A stretch of 64,000 nucleotides of DNA from Cordia subcordata (Eukaryota; Streptophyta; Magnoliopsida; Boraginales; Cordiaceae). The notes below the pieces were generated by a model that ran no database searches, was not told the origin of the DNA, and worked only from the letters and a program-made list of their open reading frames with translations. Positions 1-11,018 of this stretch are shown in pieces. The stretch lies in the NCBI GenBank assembly GCA_028554755.1, contig JAPTOF010000008.1:14861001-14925000 (forward strand), read 5' to 3'. Numbering within the stretch: the stretch's first letter is position 1; each line of letters opens with the position of its first letter. The translations under genes were made by a program, and so were the position numbers.

Positions 1-124
1 TATTTTGTGTACTGACCATTAGTCATTCTCCCACATGAATATATGAAAAAGATAAGTGTTGTATCTGGTCAAAATTTTGTTCCTCTTTGTAATGTTTGGG
101 CTTGGAACTGTGAGATACCTTTTT

Positions 125-1100
125 TAAGAAAAGATAGAATAAAATAAAGGGAGGCAGTACTGCCAGGCTTTCTATTAAACCTCAAAAGAATAATTACAAA
201 ACTGGATCCAGCATTTACCTACCTCCAATAAGCTACATCAGTGCTGAACAAACGCCACCAACTTACAATAGACCTATCCTATTAACCCTAAGCTAAAAGA
301 AATAAGGGTGAACGGAGTAGACCTTACCACCCCTTTACACCACCTAACATCTAGAAGAGTTGAGCTGAAAGCCTCTGCGACTACCCTTGGCACAAACCAG
401 AAATAACCAAAGAATAAAAGAATACCTACACCACCTCAATCATTTACCTTCTAAGAAAAGGAAGGTCCAAACAATCTGTCATGAAAATGCCTTTTGGCAA
501 AGGAACTGATTTGACCATATTTATGATCTTAAAACTCTGTGAATTGGCAACTTTATTTGCCTGAGGATCTGCATCCATATTAGATTCCTACAACACAAGT
601 AATGCACCAAGAAAAATGCTCCAGCAAACTATGGAAGCCAACAAGCAGATAACTCATCTCCTAAGTAAGTAGTACCCGTTGCCCAACCTGATCACTACCT
701 TGGCATCCATATCTATCCACAAATGAGAGATCCCCACTTGGTGAAACAACTGCAATCCCCAAAAGAGACCTGAAATTTCAACAATAATAACAGCCTCAAC
801 CGCAATTCTTTTGGAAAAACCATCTGTAATTGCCCCTGGGAGTCCCTGATAGCGCCACCTACTCCAGCTGCCTTACTAGTGATCTAATGGCTACCATCAA
901 TCTTATGTTTGAATTTTCCCTGCTTTGGCTTAATGTAGAAAATTGGTCTTGGCAAAGTCTCCATCCCGCTCCTATATTGGCAGCTAAGAACAGAAGCAAG
1001 CCCAAGCTCACCTTTCCATTGTTCTCTATTGAGCATCTTGGCATCAGATAACTGTAAAACAAGCCTTTTAACCGTCAATATTATACGCATAGGATAGGGA
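125..1100 (-). mobile_element. Decayed LINE-type RNase H domain fragment
   Basis: Read on the minus strand, broken frames resemble the plant RNase H-like domain (RVT_3 type) at the end of LINE polyproteins. From about 1000 down to 440 one can read IKPKQGKFKHKIDGSH, then GVGGAIRDSQGQLQMVF, then LWIDMDAKVVIRLGN, and finally DADPQANKVANSQ, which matches the usual EAN-VADALAN end of the fold. Stops and frame changes fall between these blocks, so nothing functional is encoded. A short A run near 125-135 on the plus strand could mark the 3' end. It lies antisense and upstream of the DCN1-like exons, so it probably sits in an intron or in the 5' flank of that gene. A host RNase H-like gene fragment is the alternative. 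Confidence 0.55.
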
Positions 1101-1387
1101 CCAAGCTGCCCATGCTTTGCTCATATGTCCCCTGCTACCAAACCTGAAACTCTTGACTGGAAAGAATATACATGAAAAAATGGAAGGTGCCATGATATTA
1201 TTATTACATTAAATCCTGGATAATAAAGATCAAGCTCTTGTGTCATGTGGAGCTTGCCAAGGTATATATAATCTCGTGCTTTGCTTTATAGCCATCCAGC
1301 ACTTCTCAATGAGAATTACTGGTTTTAGCAAATGTAATATATTTCAGAAAGTTATTCTGACTTTCTATGTCTTGTCTTTTTGTGCAG

Positions 1388-4230
1388 TCCAGAGGGCATT
1401 GAGGCACTTTGTTCAGATCTCAAAGTGGATCATACTGACGTCAGGATCTTGATGCTTGCTTGGTAATTAAATATTGCTGGCACACCTCTAAGTTCTCTAG
1501 TCCTACGTTATGTATTTGCAGTATAGAACTCATAGTTTAAATGTCTAGGAAAATGAAAGCTGAAAAGCAGGGATATTTCACTCAGGTAAACCATCATTCT
1601 CATTTTCTTTACATGATGATATTAAACATGTCACTCTGTTCATATCATTGTACTCTGCATTGAGTTCTGGTTCGCCCTAATTTTTGTTATCTGTCTTTAA
1701 ATTTTGTTTTTTTAAAAGAATTTCACTTTGTTCTTATTGTAATTTTTTCTCATTCTTAAAAGCTTTTGGCTTGCAACAAATTGACTTCACATACATGCCT
1801 TCTTTCTGTAATACCCTATCTTGTAAAGCATATGGTCGAGCAAGATCACGGAAGTGTTTAACTGGAAAAAAAGTTTATCCTGTTAATGCTACTTTCATTT
1901 GTCCCCAATATTTTGTCTCATTTTACTTCTTTGGAAATCCTAAATTTACGCCAGCTCTCCAAAAATGTTATAGTCAATTCTTCTTTCATTACTCTATCTA
2001 AAATTCTCTTAAGAAAATATAATCTCAACTGTTAGCTTTGACTCAGTGCAAAGGCCATCAGATAACAATTCCAATTCAGAAAGCAAAGGCTTTAATTAAA
2101 ATTTTCCCATTTAGACAGGTGACAGTATTTTACAAGACGAAGTGACTAATAGACAACATATTTGCTAAAGTTTGTAGGTAATATGACTGCCTTAGTGTGA
2201 GAATACCAATTCATAATAAATAAAATATGATATACTGTTGGATATTTACTTCAAGGAGCAAAATAATAATAAGATGAGAAGCGCACTAGTAGCTATTATG
2301 ATAAGCTCTGGTGCACTGTGTGTATATTGCTACATGCATGATATACAGCTTGCTATCAGAAGACTTTGCATTCGGTCAATCGTTAACACCTGCTGATTTA
2401 CTATTCTGTCCACATCTAAACAGTTATAGCCAGTAAAACAGTATGAGTTGAAAGCGATCGAAATACAAAGATTGCATTTGATAAACATTTAAAGCCTATA
2501 AATTATACTGTTTTGAGAAAATTCATGTTTTCCTCTTCAGTTCCAGTATCTGTACGCTAATGATTTTATGTTGTACTCAGTCGGAGACAATAGCTGTAGA
2601 TTTTTTGGTCTATATGCAACTAATATATTGAAACTTGAGTCTTCAAAATGTGAAACACTGTCAGTCCAACATGATGTTTTCTAAATCTTTGAGCTCTCAC
2701 ATCTGTTGATGAATGGGTTGTATGTGATTTCTTTTCCTCTGCATATTGTTACTTGCATGGAACTTGATCCCGTGAAGTTTAAGGTTTTATATTTTTCTGC
2801 TTGACTTGCTATAATTTTCTCAGTAGATGTTCTTGGAAAACATGATATCAAATGGCCCTGTGGCCCTGTGTTTATACATAACTTATAGATCAGTGGTCCT
2901 TGTTTCCCCCTTTTTCAGGACGAATGGAGAAGAGGCTTGAAAGTGCTTAAGGTCGATTCCATAAATAAGTTGAAGAAAGCACTCCCAGGATTGGAGAAAG
3001 AGGTAACCTTTGTCTATTTTCTTTTCATATACTTGGTGCCATTGTTATATATATGAAAGGTAAGATGACTTTTGCTTTTATGTCAAGGTCTTGAAGCCAG
3101 AAAATTTTGAGGATTTCTATTGTTTTGCATTTCGCTATAGCTTAACTGGTAAGCTACAGATTTGGTTTACATGTCTTTTATCAAATAAAGATGCAGATTG
3201 TTACTTCCTATTATTTCTTTTGCTTGAGTTTGGTCGTTCTCTCAATTTTTCTCGCTTGTTTCTTCTATCAGAAGAAAAGCAGAAATGCATCGACATTGAA
3301 AGCATCTGTATGTTGTTAGATATTGTGCTTGGATCCCAGTTCCGGCCGCAGGTTGATTTGTTTACTGAGTATCTTAAGGTGTGTAGCTATGGATTACTTT
3401 ACATCTGACGCTTACTTTACATCTGCTTGTAATTCGTGTACTGTATATAGGAAAATGGCTCACCTATGGATTATTTGACGTGTTCAGCTAAGCAAAATGT
3501 GCATAATGTCTACAACTGCCAGAATATGCATCAGAATGCAGTTCATTCATTTGAATTCATATTCTAGTGTTGGATTGTGACTGTTCTACTCTTGTATCAG
3601 ATTCAAAGCGACTATAAGGTGATAAACATGGATCAATGGGTTAATTTTTATCGATTTTGCAATGAGGTACTGATTAATTTATTTACTTGTTAACATTCAG
3701 ATTCAGTTTTCTGACCTCCTTTGTGTTCATTTGGTAAATCATGAGTTTTATTCTTATGTTTGAATGAATGAGTACCTTTAGAAAGAAAATATTGTACATC
3801 GTGCAGGGGAGAAGTGTGAATTGGCTTTGAGCTAATAGATTTGTTGTTTGTGCTGATTATCTAGGATAATTGTGAAGTAGGTATGTGGTCTGATAGCCAA
3901 CTTCTAGAGAAGTTCAATGTCATTCATTTTGATTTGATAAGTTTCATGGTTATCTATGCACTCTAGAGGATACCTTTATAACCTATATTTCTAAGATTAA
4001 TCCACTAGAGTCCAATGCCAGGAAGGGATTGAACTTGTGAGCAGCTGCATAGATTGCTATTGAGGAATGTCATTCCTTTTCTTTTTCCTTTTTTGTATTT
4101 TGTACCAGTAACACCATTCTTTCCGCTGACATAGATAAGCTTTCCGGATCTCAAGGATTATGATACTTGCCAAGCTTGGCCGTTGATTCTGGATAATTTT
4201 GTTGAGTGGATGAAAATTAAAGCAACCTAA
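1388..4230 (+). CDS. DCN1-like (DCUN1 domain) cullin neddylation factor, 3' part of gene
   Basis: Seven exons splice in phase at 1388-1462, 1549-1585, 2919-3002, 3088-3148, 3272-3378, 3601-3666 and 4135-4230 (TAA). They give about 174 residues of a DCUN1/PONY domain: PEGIEALCSDL, VDHTDVRILMLAWKMKAEK, DEWRRGLKVLK, EDFYCFAFRYSLT, EEKQKCIDIESICMLLD, INMDQWVNFYRFCNE and AWPLILDNFVEWM. All introns are GT-AG, and codons split across introns (W, E) rejoin correctly. In this family DCN1 binds cullins and the NEDD8/RUB E2 and promotes cullin neddylation. The A and D of the cullin-binding patch, six residues apart, are visible in AWPLILD. The first exon seen starts with one base completing a codon, so at least one 5' exon is missing; I found none between 1 and 1387. 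The closest plant type I recall is the Arabidopsis At1g15860-like form rather than the longer UBA-containing DCN1 paralogue. The reading is open throughout, so the gene is probably functional. Confidence 0.92.
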
Positions 4231-5944
4231 CTTCAGCAGGAATTGCTTACAGCATCCTGTATAGCTAATTTCACAAGGTACTTGTTTGATCCATATCATA
4301 CCTTGTCTCCTCTTTTTTGTTAATTTTCCTTCCAATATTTATTCTTTGTGCTGTTAGAAAACTAGTAAATTGGTGTAAGGGTGAGTCAGGCGAAATGCCC
4401 CATTAACATCTGATATCTAGTAGAGTAATTAAAATTTTAACCTTTGCAGGACTATAGCCGAAGAAGACACTCTTTTAAAGCTAGAAACCATACAAGTTGC
4501 TGCTGATGCATACTTCCTATTGATACCACAGCTAACATCTTTGGTATTCACAGGACACATTTTAAATATACATTGTTCTGCCCTTAGTTCAGGAAGAAAC
4601 CATCTTCTTTTTGGTGGATAAACAGTCTGAGAATGTATATCGGCATTGAAAGCCAAGAGTTCTACTTTTGCTTAAATCTGAGATTGGAAGCCATTGATAA
4701 GTTCTTCAGCCACTTTTCTTGTTATATTTTCTATTTTATGCCAATTGACTTATTCAGCATTTTTGTCATAAATTTTCTATCTCCCGGTTGTTTTCTTTAT
4801 ATCCATGGTATATAAATTTTAATTTGCTAAAGGTCAAAAAGCCTGCCTCCACGGCTAGCTTGCCGGTTTTGATGCTGAAGGTTTGTTTGGAAACCTTGTT
4901 GAAGTCCTAAATCCTCAGGCCGAGGTAAGATCTTTCTTGGTTAGAATTTACAAATAATGAGCTAACGATGCCCTTTAGCTTGCGGTTGGGGCTGAGACTA
5001 GATACCATGCAATTAATATTAGTTTAGATTTTTATACATTTATATGTTAGTTAAGGTTTGTAGTGAAACCAAAGAAGCTAAAAGATTATACGAGATGCTG
5101 CCCTTTGTTGTTGTTATTTGGCCCATCTGAAAATAACGTAATAGAATGTGAATGCTGCACTTTGTTGTTATTCGGTCTATTCCAAAGAACGTAATAGTCC
5201 GACCCAGAAAAAGAAAAGAAAAAAAAAGAAAAGAAAGAAAAGAACGTAATAGAAAAGCGTTTAGAAGGAAGAAAATGCCGAGTGCTTTTTATGGAATAAA
5301 AATGGCTGCATAGTTTTTAGGGGTCTTGTAATTAAATGTGAATACTAGTATACAAGAAGTTAGATAAAATGTATTTCTTGTGGCCTTTTCTTATCTTTTC
5401 TTTTCTTTTTTTCTTCCTTTTTTTTAGGTTCTCCCTCTCTCGGTTGTATCCCTTGGTGCATACTAATAAAATACCTTTTTAATTTTTAATGTTAAAGATA
5501 GAAGACCATTGGTTTGTGTTGATATCTATTGCAGTTGGTCTGTGATTGTTAAATTGTTGTATTTTAGTTGTTGATGTTGAATTTATACGGGTTGCATCTT
5601 CCGCTTCTCACAAAGAATACAAAAAACAAACACTAATATTGGTGACCATTTTATATTTGGTCCCTGTAAATTTATTGGAACCTTAACACTGTGTTTGGGT
5701 TCAAGGGGGAATTTAGTAAATCAAGAGAAGGGGGTGGAATTATAAAGGAAGGGATAGGAGAAGGATTAATTGTTTCTAAAAAATTAGAGATTTCCTAATT
5801 TCCAGTAATTTTTCTTCATTTCTCCAAATTATTTCTCTTGTGGTGAATTAGCATGGGGAACAGAATAAAATCTCTTTTCTAGAACTACTTTTGGAAAATT
5901 TTTTGTTGATTGGGGTGGGGATTCCCCAATGAACACCCATACAG
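4231..5944 (+). other. 3' UTR and intergenic stretch after the DCN1-like gene
   Basis: After the stop codon a possible 3' UTR runs to about 4276, where CACAAG is followed by a gt donor. A tttgcag acceptor at 4443-4449 could join a downstream untranslated exon. A higher-GC patch at 4830-4920 looks exon-like but gives only a short open frame that I do not recognise. The rest is A+T-rich with no gene seen. Confidence 0.35.
5093..5250 (+). repeat. Imperfect ~53-bp tandem duplication followed by a purine tract
   Basis: Two neighbouring copies of a unit start with ATGCTGC-CTTTGTTGTT and end with AACGTAATAG, at about 5093-5145 and 5150-5196. A tract of almost only A and G follows (5206-5243), then a third AACGTAATAG. 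This is simple local duplication with no coding sign. Confidence 0.5.
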
Positions 5945-7035
5945 ACATCTAGAGCATGGGACATTAAAGTTGATCAAACAATCAAATCTGTTTGCTTTGA
6001 TCAAAATGTAAATGAACCATTTGTGTACAAGAACGATAATGGTAATGTTGTCGATTTCTTCCTTCTATACATTAATGCCATCTTATTGATCAGGAATGAT
6101 GTAGGAATGTTGTCTTCCATAAAGGTTTGGCTATCTACACAATTTCAAATGAAAGAGTTAGGTGAAGCTAATTATGTTCTTGGTATCAAGCTTTTACGAG
6201 ATCCCAACAAAAGATCAACTTTGTCTCAAGCTTCTTACTTTGAGAAGATATTGGTTAAGTTTAGCATGCAAAATTCCAAGAAATGGCTATTGCCTTCTAT
6301 GCATGGAGTTCTTATATCATGGTATCAATGTCCTAAGACATTTGAGGATATAGAGAGCATGAAAAGAGTACTATATGCTTCGATTGTGGGAGGTCTCATG
6401 TATCCCATGTTATGTGCTAGACTAGACATCTACTATTCTATCAGCATGGTTAGTAAATATCAGTAAAACCCTACATCAACCCATTAGTTTGCACTTCAAA
6501 CGCATATTCAAGTATTTTGGAGAATGAAGAATTATGAGTTAGAGTACCATGTGGATAATCTAATGCAATTAGCCTATATCGATTCAGATTTTCAATCTGA
6601 CATAGATTCTAGAAAATCTACTTCTAGGTATGTTTTGACTTTATCAAGAGTAGTAGTCCCATGGAGAAGTGCAAAACAAAATTGTATTATTGACTCAACC
6701 ATGTAGGCAAAATATGTAGCACCGTTGGAAGTTGCGAAAGAGGCAATATGGTTGAAGAAATTCCTTACGGACCTAGAAGTTGTTCTAGCCATTCAAAAAT
6801 GTTGGATTGTGATAATAATGGAGCTATATCATAGTGTAAAGAGCCTAAAAACCACAAAAGGGCAAGCATATTAGGAGGAAGTATCACTTAATTTGAGAAT
6901 CCATCTAGAGAAAAGACGCAGTGGCAGCAAAGATTGCATCTAACAGACCCATTTACAAAGACTCTTTTATAGAAAGTGTTTGCCACACATATATAGACTA
7001 TGGGTGTTAGCAATACTGATTTTTAGTGCAAGAGG
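5945..7035 (+). mobile_element. Ty1/Copia retrotransposon relic: end of reverse transcriptase plus RNase H
   Basis: An open frame from 5945 to 6466 reads as the C-terminal half of a Copia reverse transcriptase: TSRAWDIKVDQTIKS, FFLLYINAILLI (the place of the YVDD box, now YINA, so the catalytic Asp pair is lost), FQMKELGEANYVLGIKL, and LSQASYFEKIL. After frame breaks the RNase H part follows, with AYIDSDFQSDIDSRKSTSRYV at 6524-6706, then WRSAKQN and a broken KYHL/ADPFTKTL-like tail near 6880-6965. The N-terminal RT, integrase and gag are absent, so this is a 5'-truncated dead copy. A purine-rich patch near 7022-7036 may be its polypurine tract. Confidence 0.85.
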
Positions 7036-7912
7036 AGCCTCTTGGATATATATGCTGTAAACACCACCTGTAACTATTTTTGTTGCACGAATATACGACA
7101 TCTTGTAGTTTTATTATTAATATTGAATGGTGACACATATTATCTCTCTAGTATATGTCTATTGATGCATGCATGAAGGTCCTTGGCATATACTAATAAC
7201 TTGGATGCACAGTGAGACTAAACGCACAATAGATCCAAGTCTAATTTAGTTGTATCACAAATATTGTTCGTAACTAAATGGTAGTGTTGGACACTCTACT
7301 AGGATAAGGTTATAGTAAGTCCTTTCAAGAGTGACCTATTTAGGTCATTGAATGGCTTTCGAAACTTAACTCCCTAGTACGTGTGTCACATATTGAACAT
7401 GATCACTATAAATATGGTTTCTTGAGTTCGTACTATCACAAACTGAAAGCACTATATTCATTACTACTAAATGGCCAATGCCCTCAATCTTGAGCATATG
7501 GATGAATTGAAAAAGCTAGGATTTCATGCTTTGACACAGCATAGGTGAATCTTATGGTACTAGGGTCAATAGCTTCTTGTAATGGGTGTAGTCTTTTGGG
7601 TAGATAAGACATGCACATATAATATAGATTATATATGTCCCATTGGAATTGTCTAATTGATTATTGTAATCTAGAGCTTGTAGTGTTACCCTCTAAGGGT
7701 ATATTGATCATTTGGCTTATGGGTCGCTCCCAAGATCATGTGATCAATGAACAGTGGGCAATTATATTTTGTAGCAAAATGTTTCAAGGATGAGATGCAG
7801 TTAAAGAGGTGATAGTTTAGGCCAAAGGACATGTCTTAGCTATTGGTGTACATAGAGGAGTGTTTTGGTCATTTTAGTAGGTCAAAGACAAAGGTTGCAT
7901 GTTTTATAAACA
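7036..7912 (+). other. Probable 3' LTR remnant of the Copia relic, cut by the Helitron
   Basis: There is no open frame of note. The position directly after the RNase H end and a purine-rich patch fits the 3' LTR of the preceding element. A motif near 7862 (tttggtcattttagtaggtc) has a close partner near 11129 (tttggtcattttgagagac) beyond the Helitron, which suggests related LTR sequence on both sides of that insertion. LTR ends and a target duplication were not found. Confidence 0.3.
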
Positions 7913-8185
7913 CTAGTTGTAAATTGCCGTGCAACGCATGGCTATTGCCAATATTATTATCATAAATATTTATAAAAAATGCAAATAAAAAAATAATACC
8001 TTAATTTGCACATTAAATAAATACTAATTATCCAACACAGAAAAAATGTATCTACAATTATGTGCACCAAGGTTCATTGGTTTCTGTGTATGAAAGAGGA
8101 CAAGAGGAATAACTACGAGCACAAGAAGAATAATTGCAAACAATTAAGAAAGAGTGGGGGAATATTATTTTCAGCAAACATTCAC

Positions 8186-9440
8186 ATACAACGCTACAAT
8201 GTGCAACAGCATCACCATAGCACTTGAGCTTTATCTGCTATGCTGCCATATTTAGCCGGCAAGGATTCTTCACTACTTTGCCATGTCTCTGTACTTGCCA
8301 AACAACCGAAACGTAAAACCATTTCTCATAAATGCAATGGCTTGAAGCAATAAAAGAGCAGCAAAATATTGTTCAATATAATATGAAAGTTACACAAGGT
8401 TGCATCCAAGACATTAATGGACATATAAAAGAATAGGAAAGTTTTCCTCTTTAAATAAGGTATTCCCACCCATTTTTCTCTGGTTTGCTACACTGATTCT
8501 CTCCTCTGCTATCATGTCAGCACGAGCTTTTCCCTGTAAAGTTTAACTCAAAATATAATACTGCCAAGAGCCTAGGCCTAAATCATTGAAGCACCAAACG
8601 AACAGTAAATAAGCCAAAGCAGAAATACACTTACTTATGTTGGTTTATCAAAGAGAATTTGCTCAACTTCATACACAATATCAGCCATAGGTGGGACATT
8701 GGGGAAAGTGAAGCTTCCTCTTTTCCATAACCAAGTTCCCATCCAAGATGTAAGAGTGCTCGCTCACCAGACTTCATGCTAGAAACACCAAGAGCTAGTC
8801 AAGGCATTTCCTTTTTCACTGTAAGGACGTTGAACATAGAATAAGATTATCAAACCTAAAGGCATCAATTAATATCATATAACCAAAGCACAACAATCAT
8901 TCAAATCACTTTCTCTTTTCCAAATTCATCTCAAAACACCCCAGCCATTTAAATCTTCAATTTAAAATAGGAACTAAAAATTGAATAAAAAATTTTACAG
9001 ACGGACTTCATGAAATCCAGAGTTGATATATTCTATGTTTTTCCTCACATAGCAGTGAGTTACTGATACAAGAATAGCAACTTTAGGTGAGTACAAATTT
9101 TATGTAGCATTTGTCACCCAAAAAGAAAAAGGAAAAAATTGAAAAGCTCAATTAATCGAGCTTTTTGTACAGTCTAGCATGTAGAGGAAATTCTTTTTAG
9201 ACTATTACATAAGCTCTTGTATATACCTTTTGCTATTTTTGAAATGGAATGAAATATTTACCTGCTAATCTAGCAAAAGAAAAATAGCGAATACTCTAAT
9301 GCCACGAAGACTTTCTCGAATAAATATTGTACTCATCTTTACCAGTGACCAACTTAAGAGGTGGTTGTTCTTGTAAAGTGTCTTCAAATTTATGCTGGGT
9401 GTTTTCAGCTCATGCCCTGTAGCGTATTTCATGTGTCAAA
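8186..9440 (-). pseudogene. TWD1: Captured fragment of an FKBP42/TWISTED DWARF 1 gene
   Basis: Four exon-like blocks in the right order and orientation match plant TWD1, a membrane-anchored immunophilin-like protein (FKBP domain plus TPRs) that works with ABCB auxin transporters and HSP90. Block 1 (about 9440-9333): YRA, stop, AENTQHKFEDTLQEQPPLKLV. Block 2 (8818-8635): VKKEMP, stop, LALGVSSMKSGERALLHLGW, then after a frameshift FPNVPPMADIVYEVEQ. Block 3 (8533 to about 8420): GKARADMIAEERISVANQRK and LFKEEN. Block 4 (about 8344-8186): QAIAFMRNGFTFRLFGKYRDMAK, stop, VKNPCRLNMAA, then KLKCYGDAVAHCSVV. Acceptor AG and donor GT bases are still seen at exons 2 and 3, so genomic DNA, not cDNA, was copied. 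N-terminal and C-terminal exons are absent. Stops and frameshifts show it is not functional. Confidence 0.85.
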
Positions 9441-9878
9441 AGCAAATTGTCAATGTAGATTTAGTTAGTAATATCAGCCAACCATGTATTAAACTCTCCC
9501 TAGCAAGAAACCAAGAAAATTTACTGATCATCCTTTAGCATCTCAGTGTCTATTTCCAAGTAAATGCATTAAAAAAAACACATGATATTGAAAACTAAAA
9601 TGAAGACGACAATAACAACAATAAGTTGATATCTTAATATTGTTAAGCAAGAATGGTATCCAACTATTATTTATCAAAATAAACCTCTTATCTATCACAA
9701 TAACCCAAGTAGATTCCATTGAACATAAATTTGAGTAGTTCATTACATAAGTGAACATCATTTATAATTACATAGAAAATTTCAACTGACAATCAATGAA
9801 GACAGAACTTTTTCTCACAAAAAGACTATTTTCTATCAATTTAGTCATGAATTAACTATAAACAAGGAAGAAGCAAAA

Positions 9879-10320
9879 CCCCACATCTGCAATTCAATAA
9901 TAGACACTTCTGCAGTAACCAAGTTGCAATCAAGTCAAACCCACGAGTGAAAAACATTAAATTGGCGATCAGGAAACATATAAATCAAATTTCTGCACAA
10001 ACCCCACATCTCCAATTCGATGTATATTCAAATTTCAGTGACCAAATTGCAATCAACAAATAACCCACAATCGATAATCATGAAATTTGCAATCAAGAGA
10101 TACATAAAAATTAGAAACTTTTGCCGAAACACTATGTCTCCAATCCAATATATAGTAAAATTGCAGGGACTAAACAATAATAAGAACAAAATCCAGAAAT
10201 GATAAACAAAAATATCTGCAATCACGAGACCCATAAAATTCAAAAAAATCTGCTTAAACCCATGATTGATAGCACGAAATTTGCAATTAAGACCCATAAA
10301 ATTTAGAAATTTTGCTTGAA
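9879..10320. repeat. Degenerate ~126-bp tandem repeat, about 3.5 units
   Basis: Units start at about 9879, 10002, 10130 and 10259 (spacings 123, 128 and 129). Each opens with a form of CCCCACATCTCCAATTC and contains AAATTGCAATCAA-like and ACCCATAAAATT-like segments. The copies are strongly diverged. It lies inside the Helitron between the captured exons and is A-rich on the plus strand. Confidence 0.6.
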
Positions 10321-10495
10321 ACCCAAAAAAAAAAGAAAAGAAGATGAAAATAATGAGTAAAATGGCCCATCATTAGAAGTAACTATCGGCAAAAACTTAA
10401 ACAAAAATCCAGATCTATTTTCTTAAAATTGGGTGCATTTACCGCATTTCAAAGCATAATAACACAATTTATATGTCCAATATACACACAGGTTG

Positions 10496-10534
<39 letters not shown>

Positions 10535-10543
10535 TGTATATAA
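10496..10543. repeat. TA dinucleotide microsatellite
   Basis: About 48 bases of TA repeat interrupted twice by TG, inside the Helitron. Confidence 0.9.
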
Positions 10544-10687
10544 TATTTGTAGAATCATTAAAACAGTAGGAGAGGATAAACGAACCAATTGCGACAAAGG
10601 AATTTTTGACGTGCTTTTTACCCTCGAACAATTGCTTGAGCATAGGATATACAATTCCCATCTTCTCTATCCACTCTTTACAATTAC

Positions 10688-10753
10688 CTTGTCGTTGAGG
10701 TTCTGAGACTCAAGTCGAGCTCTAAAACTTTCCAAATGAATTCGATAAGGCAT
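10688..10753 (-). other. Exon-like piece of an unidentified gene inside the Helitron
   Basis: A minus-strand ATG at 10753 opens 22 codons, MPYRIHLESFRARLESQNLN followed by DK, ending at AAG|GTAATT, a plausible donor. Further on, a second open stretch (about 10661-10560) reads MGIVYPMLKQLFEGKKHVKN. Neither resembles TWD1, and I do not recognise the parent gene. Because it lies near the presumed 5' end of the Helitron, on the same strand and ahead of the TWD1 exons, it may be a second captured gene start, making the element chimeric. It may also be chance. Confidence 0.35.
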
Positions 10754-11018
10754 ATCTTTGGTCTTTTACTTGCAGATGGGATTGGTGAAAATGAGAGGAA
10801 AGAGGAGAGAAAAGGGTATGATGAATGGAAGCAAAAGATGCAGATTTGGTCTAGAAAGAAAAAGAGAAAAAGAAAAAATTAGAAACTCCGCCACAATTTC
10901 AGTTGCTTAGCCAAAAAGAAAGAAAAAGAAAAACAAAATGTAAAATTCCTAAACTACCCTAACGACCATCCAGTGAACAGCGCCTCAGGAAAAGTCATTC
11001 CTTTTATATATAGAGTGA

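Larger units (their letters stand above)
7913..11018 (-). mobile_element. Non-autonomous Helitron-like element carrying captured gene fragments
   Basis: On the minus strand the element ends in CTAG followed by host T (plus strand A|CTAG at 7912-7916). Nine bases upstream of CTAG is a short hairpin, GCCGTGC-AAC-GCATGGC on the plus strand at 7926-7942, with one mismatch in a 7-bp stem. This is the classical Helitron 3' end. The opposite end reads TCACTCTATATATAAAAGG on the minus strand (11018 downward), matching the TC plus TATATATAAAAG style of plant Helitron 5' ends; the host base next to it is not the expected one, so this end is less certain. No Rep/helicase is present. Inside lie intron-containing FKBP42 exons (8186-9440), an unrelated exon-like piece (10688-10753) and a tandem repeat (9879-10320). 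A second copy of the same 3' terminus occurs at 28511. Confidence 0.68.

Noticed and set aside
1240..1452. Plus-strand ORF overlapping the first visible DCN1-like exon as an alternative start
   Set aside because: Its frame differs from the conserved exon frame (it reads QRALRHF instead of PEGIEAL), so it cannot be the N-terminus.
4057..4335. A 92-residue minus-strand open frame over the last DCN1-like exon
   Set aside because: It is the antisense of a clearly coding exon and has no family features.
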